From the NCBI GenBank assembly GCA_900555465.1, contig USLE01000018.1:1-11081 (forward strand): 11,081 nucleotides of DNA, given 5' to 3'. A program made the position numbers and the translations under genes. This DNA comes from an uncultured Butyricicoccus sp. Its GTDB lineage: Bacteria > Bacillota > Clostridia > Oscillospirales > Butyricicoccaceae. Below, one piece after another: positions 1 to 6,784 of this stretch (the first letter of the stretch is position 1; each line of letters opens with the position of its first letter). The notes under the pieces are model-generated. The model did not search any database. It was not told the DNA's origin and saw nothing but the letters and a program-made list of their open reading frames with translations.

Positions 1-671
1 GGGATCTGCAGTTGTTCCTGTCGTTCCAGCGACTCCGCCTCTGCAAACGGATAGCTCAGCGCATCGCCGGTCTGTTCTGCGACTGCCGCCGGGACATCAC
101 TGCCGCCAACCGCTGCCAATCCGGCAAACAGGGCCGGCCATTCCATTGCGAATTCCTGTGCCGCCGTAGCGCCTTCCTCGTAGCCAACCAGGTAGAATGC
201 GCGTTCATTCATATCAAATGCCGCCGTAACCGCCTGTGACTTGTTGCGGATCGTGTTATAAACATTTTTCAGGAACGCTTCGTCATCCCGGCCGTCCGTT
301 TCATCCGCCAGGTTCCAGCTCTGTCCGTCGAGCGGTTCCGCCACAATAACGGCAATCCCTTTCTCATCCGCCAGATCGATCCAGCCCTGTCCGGTTGCTG
401 AACTCAGGAATTCCTCCGCCGTTGTGCCGTCCGGCGTCAGGACGAGGATACCATCCGAGCACGGCTCAAAATTGTCCGCAATATAGACAGAATATTGTCC
501 CGTTACGCCGTCTGCATCGATCTGCTGTCCATGAAACATGCCGCTTACCGGCGGCTGATACGGATCCGCCGGATCCACCGGGTCATATTGCGCTGCGCCA
601 TAGGCCGTGCCTGTCAGTAACGCACCAGCAAGTGCAAGCGCCGTTGCCTGTTTGAGCAGTTTTCTTTTCAT
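1..671 (-). CDS. Secreted PHB-depolymerase/feruloyl-esterase-like alpha/beta hydrolase, 3' end cut by window edge
   Basis: 223 residues are visible and the frame stays open to base 1. The start at 671 is set by an AAAGGGGAG ribosome site about 6 nt upstream. Residues 1-26 form a signal peptide: basic MKRKLLK, a hydrophobic alanine/leucine core, and cleavage near AYGA. A Pro/Asp-rich linker follows (29-42), then an alpha/beta hydrolase fold: strand GILVLTP (74-80), strand IAVIVAEP (106-113), and the elbow region LVGYEEGATAAQEFA (161-175), followed by ALFAGLAAVGG (180-190). This last part matches the esterase/PHB-depolymerase pattern in which GxSxG is followed by a helix and then FAxxAxxxG. At the nucleophile position Ser is replaced by Glu165 (codon 177-179). 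The acid and His of the triad lie beyond the window. I infer an exported protein of the esterase fold, perhaps binding rather than cleaving. It lies downstream of the sensor operon, separated by a candidate operator. Confidence 0.72.
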   Translation of the reverse strand, partial: MKRKLLKQATALALAGALLTGTAYGAAQYDPVDPADPYQPPVSGMFHGQQIDADGVTGQYSVYIADNFEPCSDGILVLTPDGTTAEEFLSSATGQGWIDLADEKGIAVIVAEPLDGQSWNLADETDGRDDEAFLKNVYNTIRNKSQAVTAAFDMNERAFYLVGYEEGATAAQEFAMEWPALFAGLAAVGGSDVPAAVAEQTGDALSYPFAEAESLERQEQLQI

Positions 672-722
672 ATTCGTCTCCCCTTTACCAGCTTTACTTA
701 TGCATACGCATTGTCTGGTATA

Positions 723-778
723 AGCATATCATTCCGGCAATTTTTTGGACATGGACAAACCCATCGGATATGTACAAA
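723..778 (-). promoter_or_regulatory. Candidate operator/promoter of the esterase-like gene: two 13-bp direct repeats
   Basis: On the plus strand GGACATGGACAAA (747-759) and GGATATGTACAAA (766-778) match at 11 of 13 positions, 19 bp start to start. On the minus strand they lie just upstream of a possible -10 (TATGCT, 728-723; TATACC overlaps further on). The proximal repeat overlaps the expected -35 position, where the match to TTGACA is poor (TGTCCA at 751-746). Paired direct repeats overlapping a weak -35 suit an AraC-family activator, and such a regulator is encoded immediately upstream at 2093-3691. The link between regulator and site is inference. Confidence 0.4.
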
Positions 779-824
779 TCCATGCTTGGGGAAGAGAAAA
801 TAACGCCGGCGCATTTGTGCAGTT

Positions 825-2096
825 TTACGCACCAATCGCTTGCTTTCGTGCCTGCTCTGCATCCGTGCAGAATGTGTCTATCCCATCCAGCCCGAGCAGG
901 ATCCGCTTATAGCGCGCATAGACCGCTTCCCGGATTTCCCTTTCCTGTGCGGTGGGTGGCGTTTCCGGCGGATCAAAGTCATCCAGCACCAGCGTCTCAT
1001 CTATGCCAAAATTCCGCGCACGCGCAGCGAGCTGCGCATCCGTTTCCCCGCTGTGATACGCGGGAAGCACCATTTCATCCGCCAAAATTTCCGCGCCCTC
1101 CATACCGCAGACAAAACGCAGGAAGCGCCATGCAGCCTCGGGCTCTGTCGTCTCACTGTGGATGCAGATCGGTGTCAGCATCATCGGGTTTTCCGCTGCG
1201 CCCGCCGTTGAGCCCGGCCGCGCCGTAACACCCCAGCGAAAATCACACACACCCGCTTCGGTATCCTCCGCCAGAAAGTTCAGATACCAGGAGCCGTTCA
1301 GGAACATGCCGAACGCTCCGGTTTCAAACAGGCGCTGGGCCGGGTCCATCCGATCCAGATCGGAAAACGGAGGCGCTGCACCGGTTTCCTCCAGCGTCTG
1401 ATACTGCGCCAGCCCCTCTTCGAGCGCGGAGAAGTCTCCTTTCATATAATCAAACGGCTGATCCAGCGACTGCGGGATCAGGTGCTCCGGCAAGGCGCTG
1501 AAGTAGATGCCGTATTTCCCCTCCAGCCGGTCGCTGAGCTGCTGCGCCAGGTTGCAGACCTCCTCCCAACTGGGCGAGGACGAGGGGTAAGGGAGCCCTG
1601 CCTGATCAAACAAATCCGTATTGTAATACAGCAGGAATTTATCCTGCCGGTACGGAAGCCCCATCACTGCGCCGCTATCCGGTTCACGAAGCACCTCCGT
1701 ATCGCTGTAACAGGATAAATCCAAGCCATCCTGTGTGATAAAATCGTCCAGCGGCAGCAGATACTCCTCCTGGCAAAGCCATGCAAACTGCGGCAGCTGG
1801 TTTGCGTAAATCACATCGATCTGCTCATCGCTCGCGAGCAGCGCCTCCAGGCTGAAATCATAGTAGGTGGGGGAATAGCTGGTAACCTCCACTGTGATAT
1901 CCGGGTTTTGCGCCTCAAACGCCTGGATGATCCGCCGGTCATAGCTTACTGTGTCATAGTCCCAAAGCACAACGCGCAATACATGCTGCGCCTCCTGCTC
2001 CCCGTCCGGGAGCCCCCTGCCAGGTAAAAAAAACGCCATACTGCATACGACCGCCGCGAGCAATACGCATCCTGCAACGATAACTTTTTTCATCAT
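825..2096 (-). CDS. Extracellular solute-binding protein (ABC-type sugar-binding family), probable co-sensor
   Basis: 423 residues, the usual length for this family. The N-terminus MMKK followed by a hydrophobic stretch to about residue 25 is a signal peptide or membrane anchor. There is no good lipobox: Cys18 is preceded by AVV, and Cys10 (VAGC) sits too close to the start. The body has family 1 binding-protein features: RVVLWDYDT first strand, RIIQAFEAQNPDITVEV, QIDVIYANQLPQFAWL, the hinge-like GLPYRQDKFLLYYNTDLFDQAGLPYP, SWEEVCNLAQQL, and GAFGMFLNGSWYLNF. The start overlaps the stop of the response regulator gene by 4 bp (ATGA), so translation is probably coupled. No permease or ATPase gene occurs in the window, so I infer a role in ligand sensing with the kinase, as in three-component sugar sensors of Firmicutes. 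An ordinary transport role with distant permeases remains possible. The ligand is unknown; a sugar or oligosaccharide is likely. Confidence 0.85.
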   Translation of the reverse strand: MMKKVIVAGCVLLAAVVCSMAFFLPGRGLPDGEQEAQHVLRVVLWDYDTVSYDRRIIQAFEAQNPDITVEVTSYSPTYYDFSLEALLASDEQIDVIYANQLPQFAWLCQEEYLLPLDDFITQDGLDLSCYSDTEVLREPDSGAVMGLPYRQDKFLLYYNTDLFDQAGLPYPSSSPSWEEVCNLAQQLSDRLEGKYGIYFSALPEHLIPQSLDQPFDYMKGDFSALEEGLAQYQTLEETGAAPPFSDLDRMDPAQRLFETGAFGMFLNGSWYLNFLAEDTEAGVCDFRWGVTARPGSTAGAAENPMMLTPICIHSETTEPEAAWRFLRFVCGMEGAEILADEMVLPAYHSGETDAQLAARARNFGIDETLVLDDFDPPETPPTAQEREIREAVYARYKRILLGLDGIDTFCTDAEQARKQAIGA

Positions 2097-3691
2097 GCAT
2101 CCCCGCCCTGTTTCCTGTACTCGCTCGGCGTCATACCGGTCGCCCGCTTGAACAGACGGCTGAAATAGAACTGATCCGGATAGCCGGCCTGCGCGGCGAT
2201 ATCCACGATCCGCTTATCGGTTGTGCGAAGCATGCGCTGCGCCTTGCGCAGCCTGATCTGCATCAGATATTCGGAAAAATTCATTCCCGTCTGCTTTTTG
2301 AGCCGGACGCTCAGATAACCCGGGGAAATCTGCAGTTCATCCGCCAGTTCCCGCAGGGAAAACGGCTGTGCAAACCGCTTTTCCATGATATCGATCGCCT
2401 GCTGGACAACATCGTTCGCTGCGTTCTGCTCTTCCAGCGAAAAGAACAGCGCAATGTCCTCCTGCATACTTTTGATCCACGCAATGCAGTCTGATGCACT
2501 GTTCAGCGTCAGGATCTCCCGGAGATCGCGATAGCTGTGTGACAGGGCTTGGCGCGCCGTCCGGCCGTACCGCTCCAGGCATTCGCATACGCCGTTCTGC
2601 AGTTCTGCCGCTGCCTGCAGCATTCCTGCATGGGAAAGCTGCGCATGCGCCAATGTTTCGGTCAGTGTATCAAATGCACGCTCGGTGCGCTCCCAGTCCA
2701 GCGTATTCAGCCCTGCATATAACTCCGAGCTGCAGCGGGTGATGGCTGCATTGTGCGAGACGGGCTGCAAAAGGGAAACATCCTGCCACCACAGCACCCC
2801 GTCCGTCGGCAGGCAGAAGCGGCGGCGCATGGCCTCAGCCGCCTGCCCGGCCGCCCGGCTCAGTCCCGCTGCATCCGCTGTACCGCTGCCGATCGCAATC
2901 ACGCAATTGATGTCCAGATACTGCCTGAGGATATCGCGCAGGCGGTATGCTGTCCGTCGGATCAGCGCGGGGCGGTCGGCATACTGCGCCTTCAGGCCCG
3001 CGAACAGATAGAGCTCTCCTGTTTTCCCCGAGACACAATATGCCGTCATGCAGCCGGAAGCGATCTCCATAGCGATATTCTCCATGGAATACTGCAGCGT
3101 ATGGGTCTCTCCTTCGTCCGCATCCTCGAACCGGAACCAGTCGCCCGCGTGCAGCAGCATGCAGTAAGCCTCATCGGTTTCAAACCGCACACCCGCCCGC
3201 TGCAAGGCCTCGTCCATCTCCGCATCGGTCACATAAAAATGGCTGATCAGGTTGCGCAGGACACGCTCCCGGCTGATCGCTGCGGGAGCCCCCTGCTCCT
3301 CCGGCTGTCCCCGGCTCATCTTCTGCTGCACCGTCTGCAGGCATTGCAGCAGCCGCGATGGGGACAGCTCCAGCTTGAGCAGGTAATCCAACGCGCCGAG
3401 GCGCATCGCCTCCCGTACGAGCGAAAATTCATCATATCCACTCAGCACGATCACCGCCGGTTTTTGCGGCCAGCTTGCGAGTGTGCGAAGCACTTCAAGA
3501 CCATCCGTCTCCGGCATTTTCATATCGGTCAGCAGGATATCGGGCTGGTACTTTCTGCAAAGCTCCAACGCCTCCCGTCCATCCTGTGCCTCCCCGATGA
3601 TCTGGTATCCGTATTGCGTCCAAGGAAGCATGGCCTTCAGGCCGATGCGCAGCATGGCATCATCATCTGCAATTACAATTCGACAATTCAT
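2093..3691 (-). CDS. YesN-type response regulator with AraC-family DNA-binding domain
   Basis: 532 residues. The N-terminal receiver domain (about 1-120) has the acidic cluster DDD (9-11), the phospho-acceptor Asp56 in LLTDMKMPETDG, the switch Ser84 in VLSGYDEF and the conserved Lys106. The middle (about 130-420) is the long, poorly conserved linker typical of YesN proteins. The C-terminus (about 425-530) is an AraC HTH pair: SLRELADELQISPGYLSVRL, then RIVDIAAQAGYPDQFYFSRL, ending FKRATGMTPSEYRKQ. The start overlaps the kinase stop by 4 bp (ATGA), and the stop overlaps the next start in the same way. It should be phosphorylated by the kinase at 3688-5379 and act as a transcription activator, often of sugar uptake or polysaccharide genes. 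All key receiver residues are present. Its target is not proven; the repeats at 747-778 are a candidate. Confidence 0.93.
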   Translation of the reverse strand: MNCRIVIADDDAMLRIGLKAMLPWTQYGYQIIGEAQDGREALELCRKYQPDILLTDMKMPETDGLEVLRTLASWPQKPAVIVLSGYDEFSLVREAMRLGALDYLLKLELSPSRLLQCLQTVQQKMSRGQPEEQGAPAAISRERVLRNLISHFYVTDAEMDEALQRAGVRFETDEAYCMLLHAGDWFRFEDADEGETHTLQYSMENIAMEIASGCMTAYCVSGKTGELYLFAGLKAQYADRPALIRRTAYRLRDILRQYLDINCVIAIGSGTADAAGLSRAAGQAAEAMRRRFCLPTDGVLWWQDVSLLQPVSHNAAITRCSSELYAGLNTLDWERTERAFDTLTETLAHAQLSHAGMLQAAAELQNGVCECLERYGRTARQALSHSYRDLREILTLNSASDCIAWIKSMQEDIALFFSLEEQNAANDVVQQAIDIMEKRFAQPFSLRELADELQISPGYLSVRLKKQTGMNFSEYLMQIRLRKAQRMLRTTDKRIVDIAAQAGYPDQFYFSRLFKRATGMTPSEYRKQGGDA

Positions 3692-5379
3692 GGCTTCTCC
3701 TCAACTGCCGGGAAAATCAACGTAACACATATACCGGGTTGCTGCGGCGCAAGCGCCAAACGGCAAGCCTGCCCCCATTGCAGCCGCAGGCGGCAGATCA
3801 CATTATACAGCCCGATCCCCTTTTCGCGCCCGAGCACCTGTGACGGTGTTGCCTGATCCAGTTCCTGCTTCATCTGATTAAGCCGGTCTAGGTCAATCCC
3901 GCTCCCGTCATCACAGACCGAGATATGCAGCATCGCATCCTCCCGGCAGACGTTTACCCGGATCATACCGCCCTCCGGCCTTCCCCCGATCCCGTGCAGG
4001 ATCGCGTTCTCGGCCAGCGGCTGCAGAATGAATTTGGGCACCAGAATGGACTGCAACGCATCCGGCACTTCGGTTTGATAGTCGATATTCCCTTTGAGCC
4101 GGATGTTCTGAATATAGATGTAACTGGAAAGTAGCTCCATTTCCTCTGCCAGCGGGATCAGTTCTTGAGAGCCGGACAAATTTGCACGCAGCAGTTTTCC
4201 GAGTGCCTCGATCATCTCGGCAACACTGTTTTTTCCCTGCAATCCTGCCATCAGCCTGATTGAACTGAGCGTATTATACAGGAAATGCGGGTTCATCTGA
4301 TTTTGCAGCAATCGCATCTCCAGCTGCTGTTTTTCTTCTTTCTCCCGTATCAGGCGCTGGATATCCGCGCTCATCCGGTTGATGTCCTCGCCCAGACGGC
4401 TGATTTCGGAGTCACCCTCGATCGAGACCGACTGCGAGAAATCCCCTTTCGCGATCCGGCTGACCTGTCCGGCGATTCGCTCCACAGGCGCTGCCAGATT
4501 ATGCGACAGGTAAACGGCCAGCAGGATGATCAGCAGCAAGATGATCACAATAAAGGCAAGGATGGATAGCAGCGCAACACGGAACTGCTCTGATTCCCCC
4601 GGAACAGAGACCCGCAGATCCAATTGCCACTGCGTGCGCTGTGATTGTGCCTGCAGCTGCAGGCCGTCCTGCGCACTGTCCTCCTGTTCAAAATGGAACA
4701 GCATATCTCCGTTTCGGTTATAAAGCGCCAGGCTGTCTGTCGCCTCGGTCAGCAGCGACTCCAACTCTTCCTGCAGGATAGCCGGCGTAAACAGCAGAAT
4801 AATATAGCCTTTTGTACCGCCATCCGCTGTACCGGATACCGCATATCGGTAAAAAATCGCGTTCGGTTCGGCAGAAAGTCCACCGGGTATGTCGATTTGA
4901 AAGCCCCAGTTCTGGCCTTCGGGAACCGACCGGATCGCCTGTTCGAGCTGTGCAGGATCAATCAGGGAGGAATCCGGCCCGCACCGCAAATCCAGCCCGT
5001 TTGCACCCAAAATATAAAGCGCGGACAGCTCCTGCGCGATCGGCCGGTAATAGATTTGCTCACGCAGCTGTTCCATGGCGCTGTGCATGGTCTCATCATA
5101 CTGCAGGTCATTCTCCGTCCGGTTGAGCAAAACGTCTATCTGCTCGTTCTGTGAAATCCATAAAACAAACTCATTGACCTGCTCTGCTACAACATCCAGT
5201 TTGTCCACTGCATGGGCGAGCATACGGCCGTTATCCTGCTCCAGCTGCATGGCAGTGGATGACCGGACATAATCGAAATACCAGAAAAGCAAAAAAAGCG
5301 CCGGTATCAGCGCAATCAGGATCATATAAATGAGCAGCTGTTTTTGCAGACTTCCTGATATGTGGCGTGTTTTTCGCAT
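3688..5379 (-). CDS. YesM-type sensor histidine kinase (His_kinase/HATPase_c)
   Basis: 563 residues from ATG 5379, which has a purine-rich GAGAGGGAAGG just upstream. The frame is open back to 5550, but the first part (RNLYIVISGAIRATRKV) has no ribosome site and lies in the promoter leader, so I chose the inner start. Order: TM1 about 14-33, an extracellular sensor domain (34-267), TM2 about 268-290, HAMP about 291-343, a short coiled coil (RLIREKEEKQQLEMRL), then the phospho-acceptor His365 in QNQMNPHFLYNTLSSIR. The ATPase domain has the N box (LQPLAENAILHG, Asn458), G1 (DDGSGID, 490-496) and G2 (GREKGIGLYN, 517-526). It is the first gene of a kinase-regulator-binding-protein operon, and its extracellular domain may contact the binding protein encoded last. 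Confidence 0.93.
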   Translation of the reverse strand: MRKTRHISGSLQKQLLIYMILIALIPALFLLFWYFDYVRSSTAMQLEQDNGRMLAHAVDKLDVVAEQVNEFVLWISQNEQIDVLLNRTENDLQYDETMHSAMEQLREQIYYRPIAQELSALYILGANGLDLRCGPDSSLIDPAQLEQAIRSVPEGQNWGFQIDIPGGLSAEPNAIFYRYAVSGTADGGTKGYIILLFTPAILQEELESLLTEATDSLALYNRNGDMLFHFEQEDSAQDGLQLQAQSQRTQWQLDLRVSVPGESEQFRVALLSILAFIVIILLLIILLAVYLSHNLAAPVERIAGQVSRIAKGDFSQSVSIEGDSEISRLGEDINRMSADIQRLIREKEEKQQLEMRLLQNQMNPHFLYNTLSSIRLMAGLQGKNSVAEMIEALGKLLRANLSGSQELIPLAEEMELLSSYIYIQNIRLKGNIDYQTEVPDALQSILVPKFILQPLAENAILHGIGGRPEGGMIRVNVCREDAMLHISVCDDGSGIDLDRLNQMKQELDQATPSQVLGREKGIGLYNVICRLRLQWGQACRLALAPQQPGICVTLIFPAVEEKP

Positions 5380-5553
5380 CCTTCCCTCTCGCTTTCTGAC
5401 TTTGTAAATGTTTGGCTCCGACACAGGCCATACAACTTTTCTTGTTGCTCTTATTGCCCCGCTGATCACGATGTAAAGATTTCGCATGGCGAGCAATCCG
5501 CCTACGGGTGGTTTCACAATGGAAATCTTCGCTGAAAACCCAGAATCCAATCT
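5380..5553 (-). promoter_or_regulatory. Long 5' leader of the sensor operon with a small hairpin
   Basis: About 174 nt separate the predicted transcription start (near 5553) from the kinase ATG. At 5478-5498 the leader can fold as GATT-gc-TCGC-CAT-GCGA-AATC, a 4+4 bp stem with a 2-nt bulge and a 3-nt loop. A second weak stem is CAAC/GTTG further down. I recognise no riboswitch family. The leader is open in frame with the kinase, so a longer N-terminus is the alternative reading. Confidence 0.25.
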
Positions 5554-5559
5554 TTTGTT

Positions 5560-5588
5560 ATTATATCTTATCCCCTTTTATGCTGCAA
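5560..5588 (-). promoter_or_regulatory. Sigma-A-type promoter of the sensor operon
   Basis: On the minus strand TTGCAG (-35, 5588-5583) is followed by a 17-bp spacer and a perfect TATAAT (-10, 5565-5560). It faces the kinase gene and sits between that gene and the terminator at 5746-5771. Confidence 0.7.
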
Positions 5589-5730
5589 GCCGTGTTTTCT
5601 TCTATCGTGCAGATTTCGCCGAAAATGCCGTGGCTGTTCCTTGCCTATCATTTCCCTCTTTACAGGCGCGGCGATATCACTATTACCGAACGCTGGTATA
5701 AACCCAACTACGGCTTCGTATTACGGAACC
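5589..5730. other. Intergenic stretch without an identifiable gene
   Basis: Between the sensor-operon promoter and the terminator I see no ribosome site with a convincing frame. The plus strand reads HFPLYRRGDITITERWYKPN in one frame, which looks protein-like, but it has no start signal and runs straight through the terminator hairpin. It may be a scrap of a lost gene. Confidence 0.3.
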
Positions 5731-5771
5731 GGAAACAAGCAAAACACCCCTGTACAGATCTGTGCAGGGGT
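5731..5771 (-). terminator. Intrinsic terminator downstream of the UroD-family remnant
   Basis: The arms 5746-5758 (ACCCCTGTACAGA) and 5759-5771 pair over 13 bp with one G-T wobble around AGATCT. On the minus strand the stem is followed by GTTTTGCTTGTTT. It points leftward and would end transcripts from the methyltransferase remnant before the kinase promoter. Confidence 0.7.
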
Positions 5772-5805
5772 ACAAATGGCTCTATGGGGATACTTATGCC
5801 GGAAA

Positions 5806-6150
5806 TCATAGGGAAAACGGTATACCGGCACACCGCAGAGATTCTGTTTCCTTATCGCTGTTGAACTCATGCACAGCGTCGATCATCACCACGATATGCT
5901 CTACCGGGCGCAAATATCTCCGGACGCTCGAGCACCTGTCGACGCACCTCTTCCGGCGTGCCGAATGGCAGACCCTACTGGGTATTGATGCTGCTGCTCC
6001 AGAAGGTGATATCCTTGCCGTAAGCTTGTTTGAGGTGCTTCGCATCTATACCCGACCCGCAGCCGAGCTCTGCACCGGGTTGAGCGCATCGAAACCAGCC
6101 TCGATGAACCGCGGGATGATCGGATCGATCACCTCCACGTTCTCTCTGGA
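5806..6150 (-). pseudogene. Broken uroporphyrinogen-decarboxylase-family methyltransferase (MtaA/MtbA-like), C-terminal part
   Basis: Minus-strand pieces in different frames join into one recognisable UroD-family C-terminus. Piece 1 (about 6062-6150) reads VIDPIIPRFIEAGFDALNPV and ends QSSAAG, then shifts frame near 6050-6058 (a stop follows at 6046-6048). Piece 2 reads GIDAKHLKQAYGKDITFW and then SSSINTQ, where the family usually has GGG-xTQ. It meets an in-frame TAG (5975-5977) and continues as LPFGTPEEVRRQVLER and IFAPG. Piece 3, in another frame, is PVEHIVVMIDAVHEFNSDKE; the block between (normally GGGFVF..HNIQ) is deleted near 5904-5910. Intact members use cobalamin-bound or other methyl groups, or decarboxylate uroporphyrinogen. 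With two frame changes, a stop, an internal deletion and no N-terminus, this copy is dead. It is followed by its own terminator at 5746-5771. Confidence 0.8.
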
Positions 6151-6205
6151 TGAGCCCTGCACCCGCGCTCAGGTCGGCTCCTTCCTGTATCGGGATTTCG
6201 CATAA
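6128..6205 (+). pseudogene. 3' remnant of an SLH-domain surface protein gene
   Basis: The plus strand reads TFSLDEPCTRAQVGSFLYRD and then FA plus stop (6203-6205). This resembles the end of an S-layer homology domain (TFSPxxxCTRAQxxxFLxR). Upstream, the frame continues only into sequence that belongs to the opposite-strand methyltransferase remnant, so everything 5' of about 6128 is missing. A plus-strand terminator follows 24 bp after the stop, which supports this being a true gene end. Assignment rests on about 20 residues. Confidence 0.5.
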
Positions 6206-6229
6206 CGCACACGCCGCGCGGCATGGAGC

Positions 6230-6252
6230 AGCCCATAAAAGGGGGGCTTTTT
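6230..6252 (+). terminator. Intrinsic terminator after the SLH remnant
   Basis: On the plus strand AGCCC (6230-6234) pairs with GGGCT (6244-6248), loop ATAAAAGGG, followed by a run of T to 6252. Its position 24 bp after the remnant's stop codon fits a gene end. Confidence 0.55.
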
Positions 6253-6281
6253 CGGAAGGCCTCTTTTCTGTTTTCAACCGT

Positions 6282-6695
6282 TCAATGAACATTCATTTCA
6301 TAAACATTCCCAAAATCATCATCGTCTTCCATATCGCTGGAATACCGTTCCCACTCGTAAGTATTGGTTTCAAACCGGTTCATCTTGCAATAGGTTTCCG
6401 GGATGAGGAAGTCTGTAATCCCTTTGCCAAGCGGAGGGGTCGTATTCCAGTAGGAACCCGTTCGGTTGCCCTGCCGATCCACCGTGTATTCTTCGCTGGG
6501 GACGTGTTTCATGCATTCGTCATAGAACGCAACCGGATCATCCTTCGGAAATGCGTTCAGCGCGTCGATCACAGCTTGGCCTTCGGGTGAAATCTCATCC
6601 CCCTGATAATAAACGGCGTAAAACTGATATCCGGCTGTATGCGCATAGGTGGTTGATATTTTAAAAAAGCGAATGGCTTCGCAGCGCTTTGCCAT
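6282..6695 (-). CDS. Hypothetical protein with acidic C-terminus, possibly truncated at the N-terminus
   Basis: 137 residues from ATG 6695. I do not recognise a family. The sequence looks genuinely coding: mixed hydrophobic and polar segments (YQFYAVYYQGDEISPEGQAV), an aromatic-rich middle (GSYWNTTPPLGKGITDFLIP), and an acidic tail with MEDDDD near the C-terminus. No signal peptide or membrane segment is seen. The start is doubtful: there is no ribosome site at 6695. The same frame stays open back to a stop near 6749, reading KYVLTDEQHLHRRLLR, which also looks coding; a TTG at 6716 is another possible start. The well-placed ATG at 6762, behind AGGAGG, is in a different frame. Either a frameshift or a deletion junction has separated this gene from its start. 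Confidence 0.5.
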   Translation of the reverse strand: MAKRCEAIRFFKISTTYAHTAGYQFYAVYYQGDEISPEGQAVIDALNAFPKDDPVAFYDECMKHVPSEEYTVDRQGNRTGSYWNTTPPLGKGITDFLIPETYCKMNRFETNTYEWERYSSDMEDDDDFGNVYEMNVH

Positions 6696-6762
6696 GCGTA
6701 AAAGCCGCCGGTGCAAATGTTGTTCGTCGGTTAGAACGTATTTCGATCATAACGGATGCCAT
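6661..6762 (-). other. 33-codon ORF behind a strong ribosome site after xis (lost integrase start?)
   Basis: ATG 6762 lies 8 nt after a perfect AGGAGG (6776-6771) and 22 bp past the xis stop, where an integrase gene usually begins in such elements. It reads MASVMIEIRSNRR and then low-quality sequence to a stop at 6661-6663. I see no integrase motifs. I infer a translation start whose original gene has been lost or shifted. The frame one base away carries the 6282-6695 protein. Confidence 0.35.
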
Positions 6763-6784
6763 TGATTTATCCTCCTGTACCTCG

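Noticed and set aside
800..815. CGCCGGCG palindrome after the binding-protein gene, as a terminator
   Set aside because: The symmetric core leaves no loop and the arms beyond it do not pair; there is no proper T-run.
2753..3856. Long plus-strand frame (367 codons) opposite the regulator and kinase genes
   Set aside because: It is antisense to clear receiver and ATPase domains, and its composition (Arg, His, Gln rich) is that of a shadow frame in G+C-rich DNA.
5380..5550. Longer kinase start within the leader
   Set aside because: No ribosome site precedes the upstream start codons, and the promoter's predicted transcript start lies at about 5553. The inner ATG begins a normal N-terminus with TM1 right after it.
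5508..5864. Plus-strand frame of 118 codons crossing the sensor promoter
   Set aside because: It starts inside the kinase leader and runs through the promoter and a strong terminator hairpin, with no ribosome site or recognisable domain.
6230..6252. The 6230-6252 hairpin as a terminator for the minus strand too
   Set aside because: On the minus strand the stem is not followed by a T-run (GCTCCATGCC follows).
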